A stretch of 64,000 nucleotides of DNA from Raineyella sp034933565. Lineage in GTDB: Bacteria > Actinomycetota > Actinomycetes > Propionibacteriales > Propionibacteriaceae. The translations under genes were made by a program, and so were the position numbers. Below are positions 57,228 through 64,000 of this stretch, piece after piece. The stretch spans positions 1-64,000 of the forward strand of contig NZ_JAYFNG010000006.1 of NCBI RefSeq assembly GCF_034933565.1, written 5' to 3'. Each line of letters starts with the position of its first letter. The first letter of the stretch is position 1. The notes beneath the pieces are model-generated. The model was not told the DNA's origin. It saw only the letters and a program-made list of their open reading frames with translations, and searched no databases.

Positions 57228-58058
57228 TCATCCCTCCCGGCGGGCGGCCAACGCCGCCCGACCGGCAGACAGCAGGACCTCGACGTCCACCTCACGGCCG
57301 GTCATCAGGCGGACCTGGTCAGCAGCCTGGGCGGCCAGCAGGTCCATCCCGTCGAGCACTGCGGCACCGACCCGCTCGGCCGCCGCCGCCAGCGCCGTCG
57401 GCCACGGGTCGTAGATGATGTCGAACAACACCGGCGAGACGGCGCCGATCCGGGCCGCCAGATCCGGTGCCAGCTCGGTCGGGGCGGTCGCGACGGTCAC
57501 CTGGGGGGCGACCATCGGCAGCCGGCCCCAGCCGACGATCTCGAGCCGCTGGTCGAGGTGGGCGGCGACCGGGTCGAGGCTGGCGTGGGCACGCTCGGCC
57601 GACCGGGCCATCACCCCGACCGCCCGGACGCCCAGCGGTGCCAGGGCGGCCAGCGCGGAGCGCGCGGTCGCCCCGGCCCCGATCAGCAGGGCGGTGTCGG
57701 CGTGGGTGACGCCGGCTCGTGACAGTGCCGCGGTCATCCCGGTCACGTCGGTGTTCTCGACCCGGTGCGGGCCGCCGGTGTGGTCGAGGACCAGCGTGTT
57801 CCCGGCGCCGACGAGCCGGGCGAGGGCGCTGGGGGTGCCCAGGCCCAGGACGGCATGCTTGAGCGGCATCGTCAGGCTCAGGCCGACCCACTCCGGGCCG
57901 AGGCCGGCGACGAAACCGGCCAGGCCCGCCTCGTCCACCTCGTGCGCCTCGTAGGTCCAGTCGGTCAGGCCGAGCGCCGCGTACGCCGCCCGGTGGAGCT
58001 GCGGGGACAGCGAGTGCCCGATCGGGGAGCCCAGCACGGCGCAGCGGTGCGGCTCCAT
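57228..58058 (-). CDS. aroE: Shikimate dehydrogenase
   Basis: Reduces 3-dehydroshikimate to shikimate; 276 residues. Substrate motif GSPIGHSLSP, catalytic Lys in LTMPLKHAV and Asp in ENTDVTGM are present. The dinucleotide loop is GAGATARSALAAL; the residue after it (MARSAERA) fits NADP. ATG 58058 shares one base with the mltG stop (TGATG). Confidence 0.94.
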   Translation of the reverse strand: MEPHRCAVLGSPIGHSLSPQLHRAAYAALGLTDWTYEAHEVDEAGLAGFVAGLGPEWVGLSLTMPLKHAVLGLGTPSALARLVGAGNTLVLDHTGGPHRVENTDVTGMTAALSRAGVTHADTALLIGAGATARSALAALAPLGVRAVGVMARSAERAHASLDPVAAHLDQRLEIVGWGRLPMVAPQVTVATAPTELAPDLAARIGAVSPVLFDIIYDPWPTALAAAAERVGAAVLDGMDLLAAQAADQVRLMTGREVDVEVLLSAGRAALAARREG

Positions 58059-59281
58059 CAGCACAGGCCCTTCTCCTTGTTGGCCGAGCACCACGCCTGG
58101 AACTCGGCGACGTACCGGTTGTGCTCGGCCAGCGTGGCGGCGTACTTGGTCTCCCCCGTCTCCGGGTTGACCGTGACGAAGAAGAGCCACGGGCCACTGG
58201 CGGGATGGGCCGCCGCGTCCAGGGCGGCCTTGCCCGGCGCGTCGATCGGCGTCGGTGGCAGGCCGGTGTGCAGATAGGTGTTGTACGGGCTGTCCTGGGC
58301 CCGTTCCTTGTCGGTGGTGGTGATCTTGCCGTTCAGGCCGTTGACGTACTTGACGGTGGAGTCCAGCTGCAACGGCATGCCCTGGCGGAGCCGGTTGTAG
58401 ATCACCTCGGCGACCTTCGGCCGGTTGTCCTCGGTCCGGGCCTCCATCTCGACGATGGAGGCCACCGTGACCAGGTCGGCGGGCGAGCGGTTCATCGCGG
58501 CGGCGGCCTGTTCCAGACCCACCTGGGCGGCGGCCTGCTTGTACTCGTCCACCATCGTCACGAGGATCTGCTTGGCGGTGGGGGTGTCGCCGAGGTGGTA
58601 GGTGTCGGGGAAGAGGTAGCCCTCCAGCGTTTTGGCGTACGCCGGGGCCCCCAGCGCGGCGGGATCGTTCGCCAGGTCGGCGAACTGCTGGCGCGGGATG
58701 CCGCTCTGCTCGGCGATCGTGTCCAGCTGCTGTGCGAGGGTGAGGCCCTCGCGCAGGCTGATCTGTTTGACGATCCGGTTCTTCGGGTCCAGCATGGCCG
58801 TGACGGCCCGGTCCGCGGGCAGGTGGGTGGCCAGCCGGTAGTCGCCGGGCTGGATCCCGCTCGCCTTGCTGTTGGCCTTCGCGGCCCGGACGAACGCCGC
58901 CTGCGACTTCACCACGCCCTTGTCGGCGAGGATCGCGCCGATGTCCTTGAGGCTGGCGCCGCTGGGGATCCGGACGCTGACGGCGGCACCCGGCGTGGTC
59001 GAGGCGGCGTAGTCAGGGGCCCGCAGGCCGAGCTTCCCGGCGGCGTACCATCCCCCGCCGGCGAACAGGGCGAGGACGAGGACCAGCACGACGGTGAGGA
59101 TGATCCCGGCCCGTCGCGAGCCGCGTTTCCCGCGCGACGCCCGCTCGGCCCTGGCCCGCCGGCCGCGGCGGGGTGGGGGGGTGTCGTGCGCCCGGCGGGC
59201 GCGCCGGGGGGCCGGCTGCTCGGGCCGGTCGGGCCCATCGGCCCGGTCGGGCCCGTCCGGCTGGTCGAAGAAGTGGCTCAT
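58058..59281 (-). CDS. mltG: Endolytic peptidoglycan transglycosylase MltG
   Basis: Membrane-anchored enzyme that cleaves nascent glycan strands and sets their length; 407 residues. The cytoplasmic leader (about 1-50) is rich in Asp, Pro and Arg; one transmembrane helix follows (RAGIILTVVLVLVLALFAGG). The periplasmic part has LysM-like folding, then the YceG domain with catalytic Glu in VTVASIVEMEART, SPYNTYLHTGLPPTPI and a conserved FFVTVNPETGETKYA. It overlaps ruvX and aroE. Confidence 0.94.
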   Translation of the reverse strand: MSHFFDQPDGPDRADGPDRPEQPAPRRARRAHDTPPPRRGRRARAERASRGKRGSRRAGIILTVVLVLVLALFAGGGWYAAGKLGLRAPDYAASTTPGAAVSVRIPSGASLKDIGAILADKGVVKSQAAFVRAAKANSKASGIQPGDYRLATHLPADRAVTAMLDPKNRIVKQISLREGLTLAQQLDTIAEQSGIPRQQFADLANDPAALGAPAYAKTLEGYLFPDTYHLGDTPTAKQILVTMVDEYKQAAAQVGLEQAAAAMNRSPADLVTVASIVEMEARTEDNRPKVAEVIYNRLRQGMPLQLDSTVKYVNGLNGKITTTDKERAQDSPYNTYLHTGLPPTPIDAPGKAALDAAAHPASGPWLFFVTVNPETGETKYAATLAEHNRYVAEFQAWCSANKEKGLC

Positions 59282-59772
59282 CGGGGGTCTCCCTGGTCGG
59301 GCGGCGGCACGGCCTCCCCGGCGGGTCCGCCAGTGGACCGCTCGACGGACAGTGCGTACTCGAGGATGGCCACCGCGGCGGCCTGGTCGATGACGGACCG
59401 CTGGGCGCGGGTGTTGCGGCCGGCGGCATGCAGGTCCCGGGTGGCCGCAGCAGTGGTCATCCGCTCGTCGACCAGCCGCAGCCCGGTGCCGGGGTCGAGC
59501 CGGCGCCGGAACACGGCGGCCCGTCGCCGCATCTTCTGCGCGGCGGGCCCCTCCTTGCCCTTGAGCGTACGCGGCAGCCCCATCACCACCTCGAGCAGCG
59601 GACCGTACTCCTCGACGAGCAGGAGGATCTCCCCGATCGCGGCGTCCTCGTTCCCCCTGACCTGGACGGTCCGCACCGGGTAGGCCAGCGTCGCAGCCGG
59701 GTCACAGGCCGCGACGCCGATCCGGGCATCGCCCCAGTCGAGGGCGAGTCGTACGCCGGGACGCAGCATCAT
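59278..59772 (-). CDS. ruvX: YqgF/RuvX-family RNase H-like nuclease
   Basis: Putative Holliday-junction resolvase-like or pre-16S rRNA nuclease, 164 residues. RNase H fold with the first Asp in LALDWGDARIGVAACDP, a Glu in EVVMGLPRTLKG and the last Asp in RLVDERMTT. It lies between alaS and mltG with overlaps on both sides, the standard actinobacterial order. Confidence 0.92.
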   Translation of the reverse strand: MMLRPGVRLALDWGDARIGVAACDPAATLAYPVRTVQVRGNEDAAIGEILLLVEEYGPLLEVVMGLPRTLKGKEGPAAQKMRRRAAVFRRRLDPGTGLRLVDERMTTAAATRDLHAAGRNTRAQRSVIDQAAAVAILEYALSVERSTGGPAGEAVPPPDQGDPR

Positions 59773-62432
59773 CGAGCGGCGCCGACCTTCTCGACGGCCG
59801 CCCGGACCGCCGCCAGCGCCCTCGGGGCGCCGGCCGGGTCCGTGCCACCGCCCTGGGCGAGGTCGGGCCTGCCACCACCCTTGCCGCCGAGCTCGGTCAC
59901 CGCGACCCGGATCAGGTCACCGGCCGACAGACCGAGGTCGCGCGCACCGGCCGTGGTGGCGACCACGGCGGCGGGCTTGTCGACGCCGCCCACCAGTGCC
60001 ACGACGCCGGGGGTCTCCCCCAGCCGGCCGCGGATGTCGGTGGCCAGCGTGCGCAGATCACCGGCGGCGACCCCGTCGACGGACTCCGCCACCAGCATGG
60101 CGCCACCGATCCGGACGGCCCGGTCGACGAACGTGCCGGCGGCCGCCAGCAGCTCCTTCGCGCGGAACGCGGCGATCTCCTTCTCCGCCGCCTTGAGCTG
60201 CTCGGCCATCCGGGCGACCCGGTCGGCGAGCTGATCGGGCTGGGTCTTCAGCGCCTCCGCCAGGCCGAGCACCAACTGGCGCTCCGCGGCGAAGTGGCCG
60301 AAGGCCTGGGGCCCGACGAGGAACTCGACCCGACGGATGCCCGAGCCGATGGAGGACTCCCCGGTCATCGCCACCAGGCCGATCTGGGCGGTGTGGGAGA
60401 CATGGGTGCCGCCGCACAGCTCGAGTGACCACGGGCTGCCCATCTCGACGACCCGCACCCGCTCGGGGTATTTCTCGCCGAACATGGCCATCGCCCCGGC
60501 GGCCTTGGCGTCGGAGAGGTTCATCATCTGGGTGGTCACCGCGAGGTCGTCGTTGATCGCCTCCATGGTGCGGCCCTCGATCGCCTGCTGCAGGTCCTTC
60601 GACAGCGCCTGGGTGGAGTTGAAGTCGAAGCGCAGGTAGCCGGGCTTGTTGTAGGAGCCCGCCTGGACCGCACTCGGCCCGACCAGCTCGCGCAGCGCGG
60701 CGTGCACCAGGTGGGTCGCCGAGTGCGCCTGGCGCGACCCGAGCCGGTGGGCGGGATCGACCCGCGCGTCGACCGACTGACCGACGTGCAGCTCCCCCTC
60801 GCCGACCCGGACGGTGTGCACGACCAGGCCCGGGACCGGACGCTGGACGTCGAGCACGTCGAGGTGCAGGCCGTCGCCGGTGATGATGCCGAGATCGGCG
60901 TCCTGGCCGCCGGACTCCGCGTAGAACGGCGTCTCGGCGAGGACGAGCTCGACGGTGTCACCGGCCTGCGCCTCCCCGATCGCCGTCCCGTCGCGCAGCA
61001 GGCCACGTACGGTGGAGGGGGTGACCAGCTCGGTGTAGCCGGTGAACGCGGTCTCCCCGCCGGCCCGCAGCTCGCGGTAGGTGTCGGTGCTGACCATCCC
61101 GCCCTTCTTGGCCCGGGCGTCGGCCTTGGCACGGTCGCGCTGCTCCTGCATCAGCCCCTGGAACGCCTTGCGGTCCACCGTGAGGCCCTGTTCCTCGGCC
61201 ATTTCCAGGGTCAGGTCGATCGGGAAGCCGTACGTGTCGTGCAGCTGGAACGCCGCCGCGCCGGACAGCGTGTCCTGGCCGGCCTCCTTGGTCCGCTGCA
61301 CCGCCATGTCGAAGATCTGCGTGCCGGAGGTGAGCGTGCGCCGGAAGGTCTCCTCCTCCGCGTACGCCACGTCGCTGATCCGCGCCCAGTTGGTGGCGAC
61401 CTCGGGCCAGGAGACCTGCATCAGGTCACGGCTGATCGGCAGCAGCTCGGCCAGCACCGGGTCCTGCACGCCGAGCAGGCGCATCGCCCGGATCGCCCGG
61501 CGCAGCAGGCGACGCAACACGTAGCCACGCGCCTCGTTGCCCGGCGAGACCCCGTCGGCCATCAGCATCAGGCCGGAGCGGACGTGGTCCCCGACGACCC
61601 GCAGCCGGACATCGTCACCGTGGTCGGCGCCGTACGTCTTCCCGGCCAGCTCCGCGGCCCGGACGATCACCGGCCAGACCTCGTCGATCTCGTACATGTT
61701 CTGCTTGCCCTGCAGCAGGTACGCGATCCGCTCCAGCCCGGCGCCGGTGTCGATGTTCTTCCTGGGCAGGTCGCCAGTGACGTCGAAGTCGGTCTTCGAG
61801 CGCACCACGGACAGGTCCTGGGTCTGGAAGACCAGGTTCCAGATCTCCAGGAACCGGTCCTCGTCGGCCTCGGGGCCGCCGTCGGGCCCGTACTCGGGGC
61901 CGCGGTCGATGTAGATCTCCGAGCAGGGGCCGCCCGGGCCGGGGACACCCATGTGCCAGTAGTTGTCCTTGAGGCCACGACGCTGGATGTGCTCGGCCGG
62001 GATGCCGACGGCGCGCCACATCGCGAAGGCCTCGTCGTCGTCGGTGAGCACGGTGGTCCAGATCCGGTCGGCGTCGAAGCCGAAGCCGCCCTCGGACTGC
62101 GGGCCGGTGACCAGCTCCCAGGCGTACTCGATCGCACCCTGCTTGAAGTAGTCGCCGAACGAGAAGTTGCCGAGCATCTGGAAGAAGGTGCCGTGCCGGG
62201 TGGTCCTGCCGACCTCCTCGATGTCGAGGGTCCGGACGCACTTCTGGGAGCTGACGGCACGGTCGAAGGGGGCGACCTCGTCGCCGATGAAGTAGGGCTT
62301 GAACGGCACCATGCCGGCGTTGACGAACAGCAGCGTCGGGTCGTTGTACACCAGCGGGGCCGAGGGCACCACGGTGTGACCACGCTTCTCGAAGAAGTCG
62401 AGGTACGTCCGCCGGATGTCGGCTGTCTTCAT
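59769..62432 (-). CDS. alaS: Alanyl-tRNA synthetase
   Basis: Charges tRNA-Ala; 887 residues. The class II aminoacylation core has SSQKCVRTLDIEEVGRTTRH and MLGNFSFGDYFKQGAIEYAW. The editing domain has the zinc set in HSATHLVHAAL and LCGGTHVSHT. The C-terminal C-Ala domain includes GGGRPDLAQGGG-type GKGGGRPDLA. Its start overlaps the DUF6167 stop by four bases. Confidence 0.97.
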   Translation of the reverse strand: MKTADIRRTYLDFFEKRGHTVVPSAPLVYNDPTLLFVNAGMVPFKPYFIGDEVAPFDRAVSSQKCVRTLDIEEVGRTTRHGTFFQMLGNFSFGDYFKQGAIEYAWELVTGPQSEGGFGFDADRIWTTVLTDDDEAFAMWRAVGIPAEHIQRRGLKDNYWHMGVPGPGGPCSEIYIDRGPEYGPDGGPEADEDRFLEIWNLVFQTQDLSVVRSKTDFDVTGDLPRKNIDTGAGLERIAYLLQGKQNMYEIDEVWPVIVRAAELAGKTYGADHGDDVRLRVVGDHVRSGLMLMADGVSPGNEARGYVLRRLLRRAIRAMRLLGVQDPVLAELLPISRDLMQVSWPEVATNWARISDVAYAEEETFRRTLTSGTQIFDMAVQRTKEAGQDTLSGAAAFQLHDTYGFPIDLTLEMAEEQGLTVDRKAFQGLMQEQRDRAKADARAKKGGMVSTDTYRELRAGGETAFTGYTELVTPSTVRGLLRDGTAIGEAQAGDTVELVLAETPFYAESGGQDADLGIITGDGLHLDVLDVQRPVPGLVVHTVRVGEGELHVGQSVDARVDPAHRLGSRQAHSATHLVHAALRELVGPSAVQAGSYNKPGYLRFDFNSTQALSKDLQQAIEGRTMEAINDDLAVTTQMMNLSDAKAAGAMAMFGEKYPERVRVVEMGSPWSLELCGGTHVSHTAQIGLVAMTGESSIGSGIRRVEFLVGPQAFGHFAAERQLVLGLAEALKTQPDQLADRVARMAEQLKAAEKEIAAFRAKELLAAAGTFVDRAVRIGGAMLVAESVDGVAAGDLRTLATDIRGRLGETPGVVALVGGVDKPAAVVATTAGARDLGLSAGDLIRVAVTELGGKGGGRPDLAQGGGTDPAGAPRALAAVRAAVEKVGAAR

Positions 62433-62644
62433 TCGTCGCCCTCCTCAGGCAGGTTCAGCGCCTCGCGGATCTCCGCCTCGCGCTCGGCGGATGCCCGCCG
62501 TACGTCGTCGATGAATCCGTTCACCCGCTCCAGCGCCGGGGTCCCCTGGTTCGCCGCCACCACGCGGCGACCGACCAGCACGACCACCGTGGCGGCGGCC
62601 GCGCCGATGACGAACCACAGCGCGCCGCGTGCACCCGCGCGCAT
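62429..62644 (-). CDS. Small membrane protein, DUF6167-like
   Basis: A 71-residue protein with one N-terminal transmembrane helix (GALWFVIGAAAATVVVLVGR), then a charged helix rich in Arg and Glu and an acidic end. Small proteins of this kind between a DUF948 gene and alaS are common in actinobacteria and are catalogued as DUF6167, as far as I recall. Function unknown. It overlaps DUF948 by one base and alaS by four. Confidence 0.75.
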   Translation of the reverse strand: MRAGARGALWFVIGAAAATVVVLVGRRVVAANQGTPALERVNGFIDDVRRASAEREAEIREALNLPEEGDE

Positions 62645-63027
62645 CAGCGCACCCCGCCCTTGCCGCGCCGGGACGCGGCGGAGCGCAGCCCGTAGCTGAA
62701 CGCCGCGACCTTGACCAGCGGACCACCGACGGTGGCGCGGAACAGGGTGGTCAGTTCGGCGGCGTTGCGGGCGACCGTGGTGGCGTTGGCGGTGACCTGC
62801 GAGGCGTCCGAGGTGATCAGGCCGACCTTCTCGATCTCGGAGTTGGCCGCGGTCACCGTGCCGCGCAGCTCGGTCATGATCGGCACCAGCGAATGACCGA
62901 AGTCACGCACCACGAGCCGGACCTCCTCCAGCACCCGGGCGAGCTTGAACAGCGGGCGGGCGAGGAAGGCCACCAGGAGCAGGGCCGCCAGGGCGGCGAG
63001 CAGGCCGGCGATGCCACCGACGGTCAT
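62644..63027 (-). CDS. DUF948 family membrane protein
   Basis: A 127-residue protein with one N-terminal helix (IAGLLAALAALLLVAFLARP) and a long amphipathic helical region with heptad-like Val/Leu/Ala and Thr/Asn repeats, ending in a basic tail. This is the DUF948 layout; its members resemble the helical region of bacterial chemoreceptors, but the function is unknown. ATG 63027 follows GGAGGT, which decides the start. It heads the operon to aroKB; the promoter should lie in 63028-63223. Confidence 0.85.
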   Translation of the reverse strand: MTVGGIAGLLAALAALLLVAFLARPLFKLARVLEEVRLVVRDFGHSLVPIMTELRGTVTAANSEIEKVGLITSDASQVTANATTVARNAAELTTLFRATVGGPLVKVAAFSYGLRSAASRRGKGGVR

Positions 63028-63223
63028 CAGGTACCTCCAGGTCGAGAGCGTGGGACGAGTCCACAACCGTACGAATTCAACAGGGTCGACCCTACAACCC
63101 GGCTCCCACCTTTCCCGCACGCAGCCACGGGGGCGAATGCCCCGGAAGCCGCCACCCCACGGGCGGATATGTCGAGCTGCTACCCCGACGCCGGCTGGCC
63201 CGACGCCGGCGGCGCGGTCCCGG
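63028..63223. promoter_or_regulatory. Upstream region of the DUF948-alaS-aro operon
   Basis: A gap of 196 bases between rarA and the DUF948 gene, both on the minus strand. It contains the 12-base palindrome AGGGTCGACCCT at 63082-63093 followed on the minus strand by TTGAATTCGTACGG, the only AT-richer patch, where a promoter is plausible. No gene is seen. Confidence 0.35.
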
Positions 63224-64000
63224 TCAGCCCCGTGACCGACCAGGGCGGTGCTTGCCCAGCAGTTCCACCAGGACGTCGAGCCGATCGGCCATCGCCGCCT
63301 CGGCCCCGTTGCGGGTCGGCCGGTAGTACTCGGCATCGAGCAGGTCGTCGGGGAGGTACTGCTGGCGGGCCACGCTGTGCGGCGCGTCGTGGGCGTACCG
63401 GTAGCCCTTGCCGTGGCCCAGGGCCGCAGCCCCCTGGTAGTGGGCATCGCGCAGGTGCGCGGGCACCTCCCGTCCCCGCCCGGCCCGGACATCCTCCAGC
63501 GCCCTGGCGATCCCCAGGTAGGCCGCGTTCGACTTCGGGGCCATCGCGCAGGCCACGGTCGCGTGGGCCAGGGTGATCCGCGCCTCGGGCATCCCGATCA
63601 GTTGCACCGCCTGGGCGGCGGCGACGCAGGTCTGCAGCACCGACGACTGGGCCATCCCGATGTCCTCGCTGGCCGAGATGACCAGCCGGCGGGCGATGAA
63701 CCGCGGGTCCTCCCCGGCCTCGAGCATCCGGGCGAGGTAGTGCAGTGCGGCCTGGACGTCGGAGCCGCGGATCGACTTGATGAACGCGCTGATCACGTCG
63801 TAGTGCTGGTCGCCACCCTTGTCGTACCGGACGGCGGCGCGGTCGACCGCCTGCTCGAGGGCCGCCAGGTCGATCGTGTCGTCACCGCGGGCGGTCGCTC
63901 CGGCGGCGGCCTCCTCCAGGTAGGTGAGTGCCCGCCGGGCGTCGCCCCCGGCCATCTGCAGCAGCGCGGCCCGTGCGTCGGCGGTCAGGGCGTACGTACC
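63224..64000 (-). CDS. rarA: Replication-associated recombination protein RarA (MgsA), C-terminal part
   Basis: The C-terminal 258 or so codons of an AAA+ clamp-loader-like ATPase that acts at stalled replication forks; the 5' part with the Walker motifs lies beyond the right edge of the window. Visible family features are GGDARRALTYLEEA, YDKGGDQHYDVISAFIKSIR, the long helical tetramerisation part with EDIGMAQSSVL and APKSNAAYLGI, and HLRDAHYQGA. The reading frame is open to position 64000. Confidence 0.93.
   Translation of the reverse strand, partial: GTYALTADARAALLQMAGGDARRALTYLEEAAAGATARGDDTIDLAALEQAVDRAAVRYDKGGDQHYDVISAFIKSIRGSDVQAALHYLARMLEAGEDPRFIARRLVISASEDIGMAQSSVLQTCVAAAQAVQLIGMPEARITLAHATVACAMAPKSNAAYLGIARALEDVRAGRGREVPAHLRDAHYQGAAALGHGKGYRYAHDAPHSVARQQYLPDDLLDAEYYRPTRNGAEAAMADRLDVLVELLGKHRPGRSRG

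Overview
The window is high-GC actinobacterial DNA, most likely from the Propionibacteriaceae (Propionibacteriales). The reasons are a Pup-proteasome locus (pup, dop, mpa, prcB, prcA), the actinobacterial nucleoid protein mIHF, a PriA without helicase motifs, a fused AroK-AroB, an ECF biotin importer and many GTG starts. No rRNA, tRNA or CRISPR array was seen.

Layout. 1-9.5 kb is a mosaic accessory region with lower GC than the rest: a NarL-type two-component system, permease and other gene debris, an MFS gene broken at a G8 run, a WYL regulator divergent from an alpha/beta hydrolase, a second fragment of the same MFS gene, and a TetR-MMPL exporter pair. 9.6-12.4 kb holds a P2-type cation ATPase. 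12.4-15.9 kb holds a biotin uptake operon: two tandem BioQ-like boxes, bioY, a thiolase-fold protein without its catalytic cysteines, bioM and bioN. 16-32.5 kb is one long minus-strand train: metH, HAD phosphatase, lipoprotein, trmI, mpa, DUF3054, dop, pup, prcB, prcA, tyrA, cmk, plsC, der. A PAC2-family gene diverges from metH. thrC and rpe follow, and rpe diverges from priA-fmt-rsmB.

40.0-42.05 kb is a lower-GC island between rsmB and coaBC, which face each other. It carries an HNH-nuclease remnant and a two-gene cassette: a regulatory-type P-loop GTPase, frameshifted by one base, and a 125-residue partner. 42-52.4 kb is the pyrimidine and housekeeping block (coaBC, rpoZ, gmk, mihF, pyrF, pyrD, carB, carA, nusB, efp). 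53-54.4 kb has an inserted aminotransferase, tandem repeats and a gene remnant. 54.4-63 kb is a tightly overlapping minus-strand operon (DUF948, DUF6167, alaS, ruvX, mltG, aroE, aroC, aroKB). rarA runs off the right edge.

How the parts work together. The Pup genes form a protein-degradation system, although the ligase gene pafA is not in the window. tyrA, aroE, aroC and aroKB cover much of aromatic amino-acid synthesis. carAB, pyrD and pyrF cover part of UMP synthesis. fmt, rsmB, trmI, alaS, efp, nusB and der serve translation and ribosome assembly. Several genes have an extended -10-like hexamer 6-8 bases before the start codon and no Shine-Dalgarno sequence, which suggests leaderless mRNAs. 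Three disrupted genes are each restored by adding one base in a G/C run, so sequencing error must be separated from real decay.
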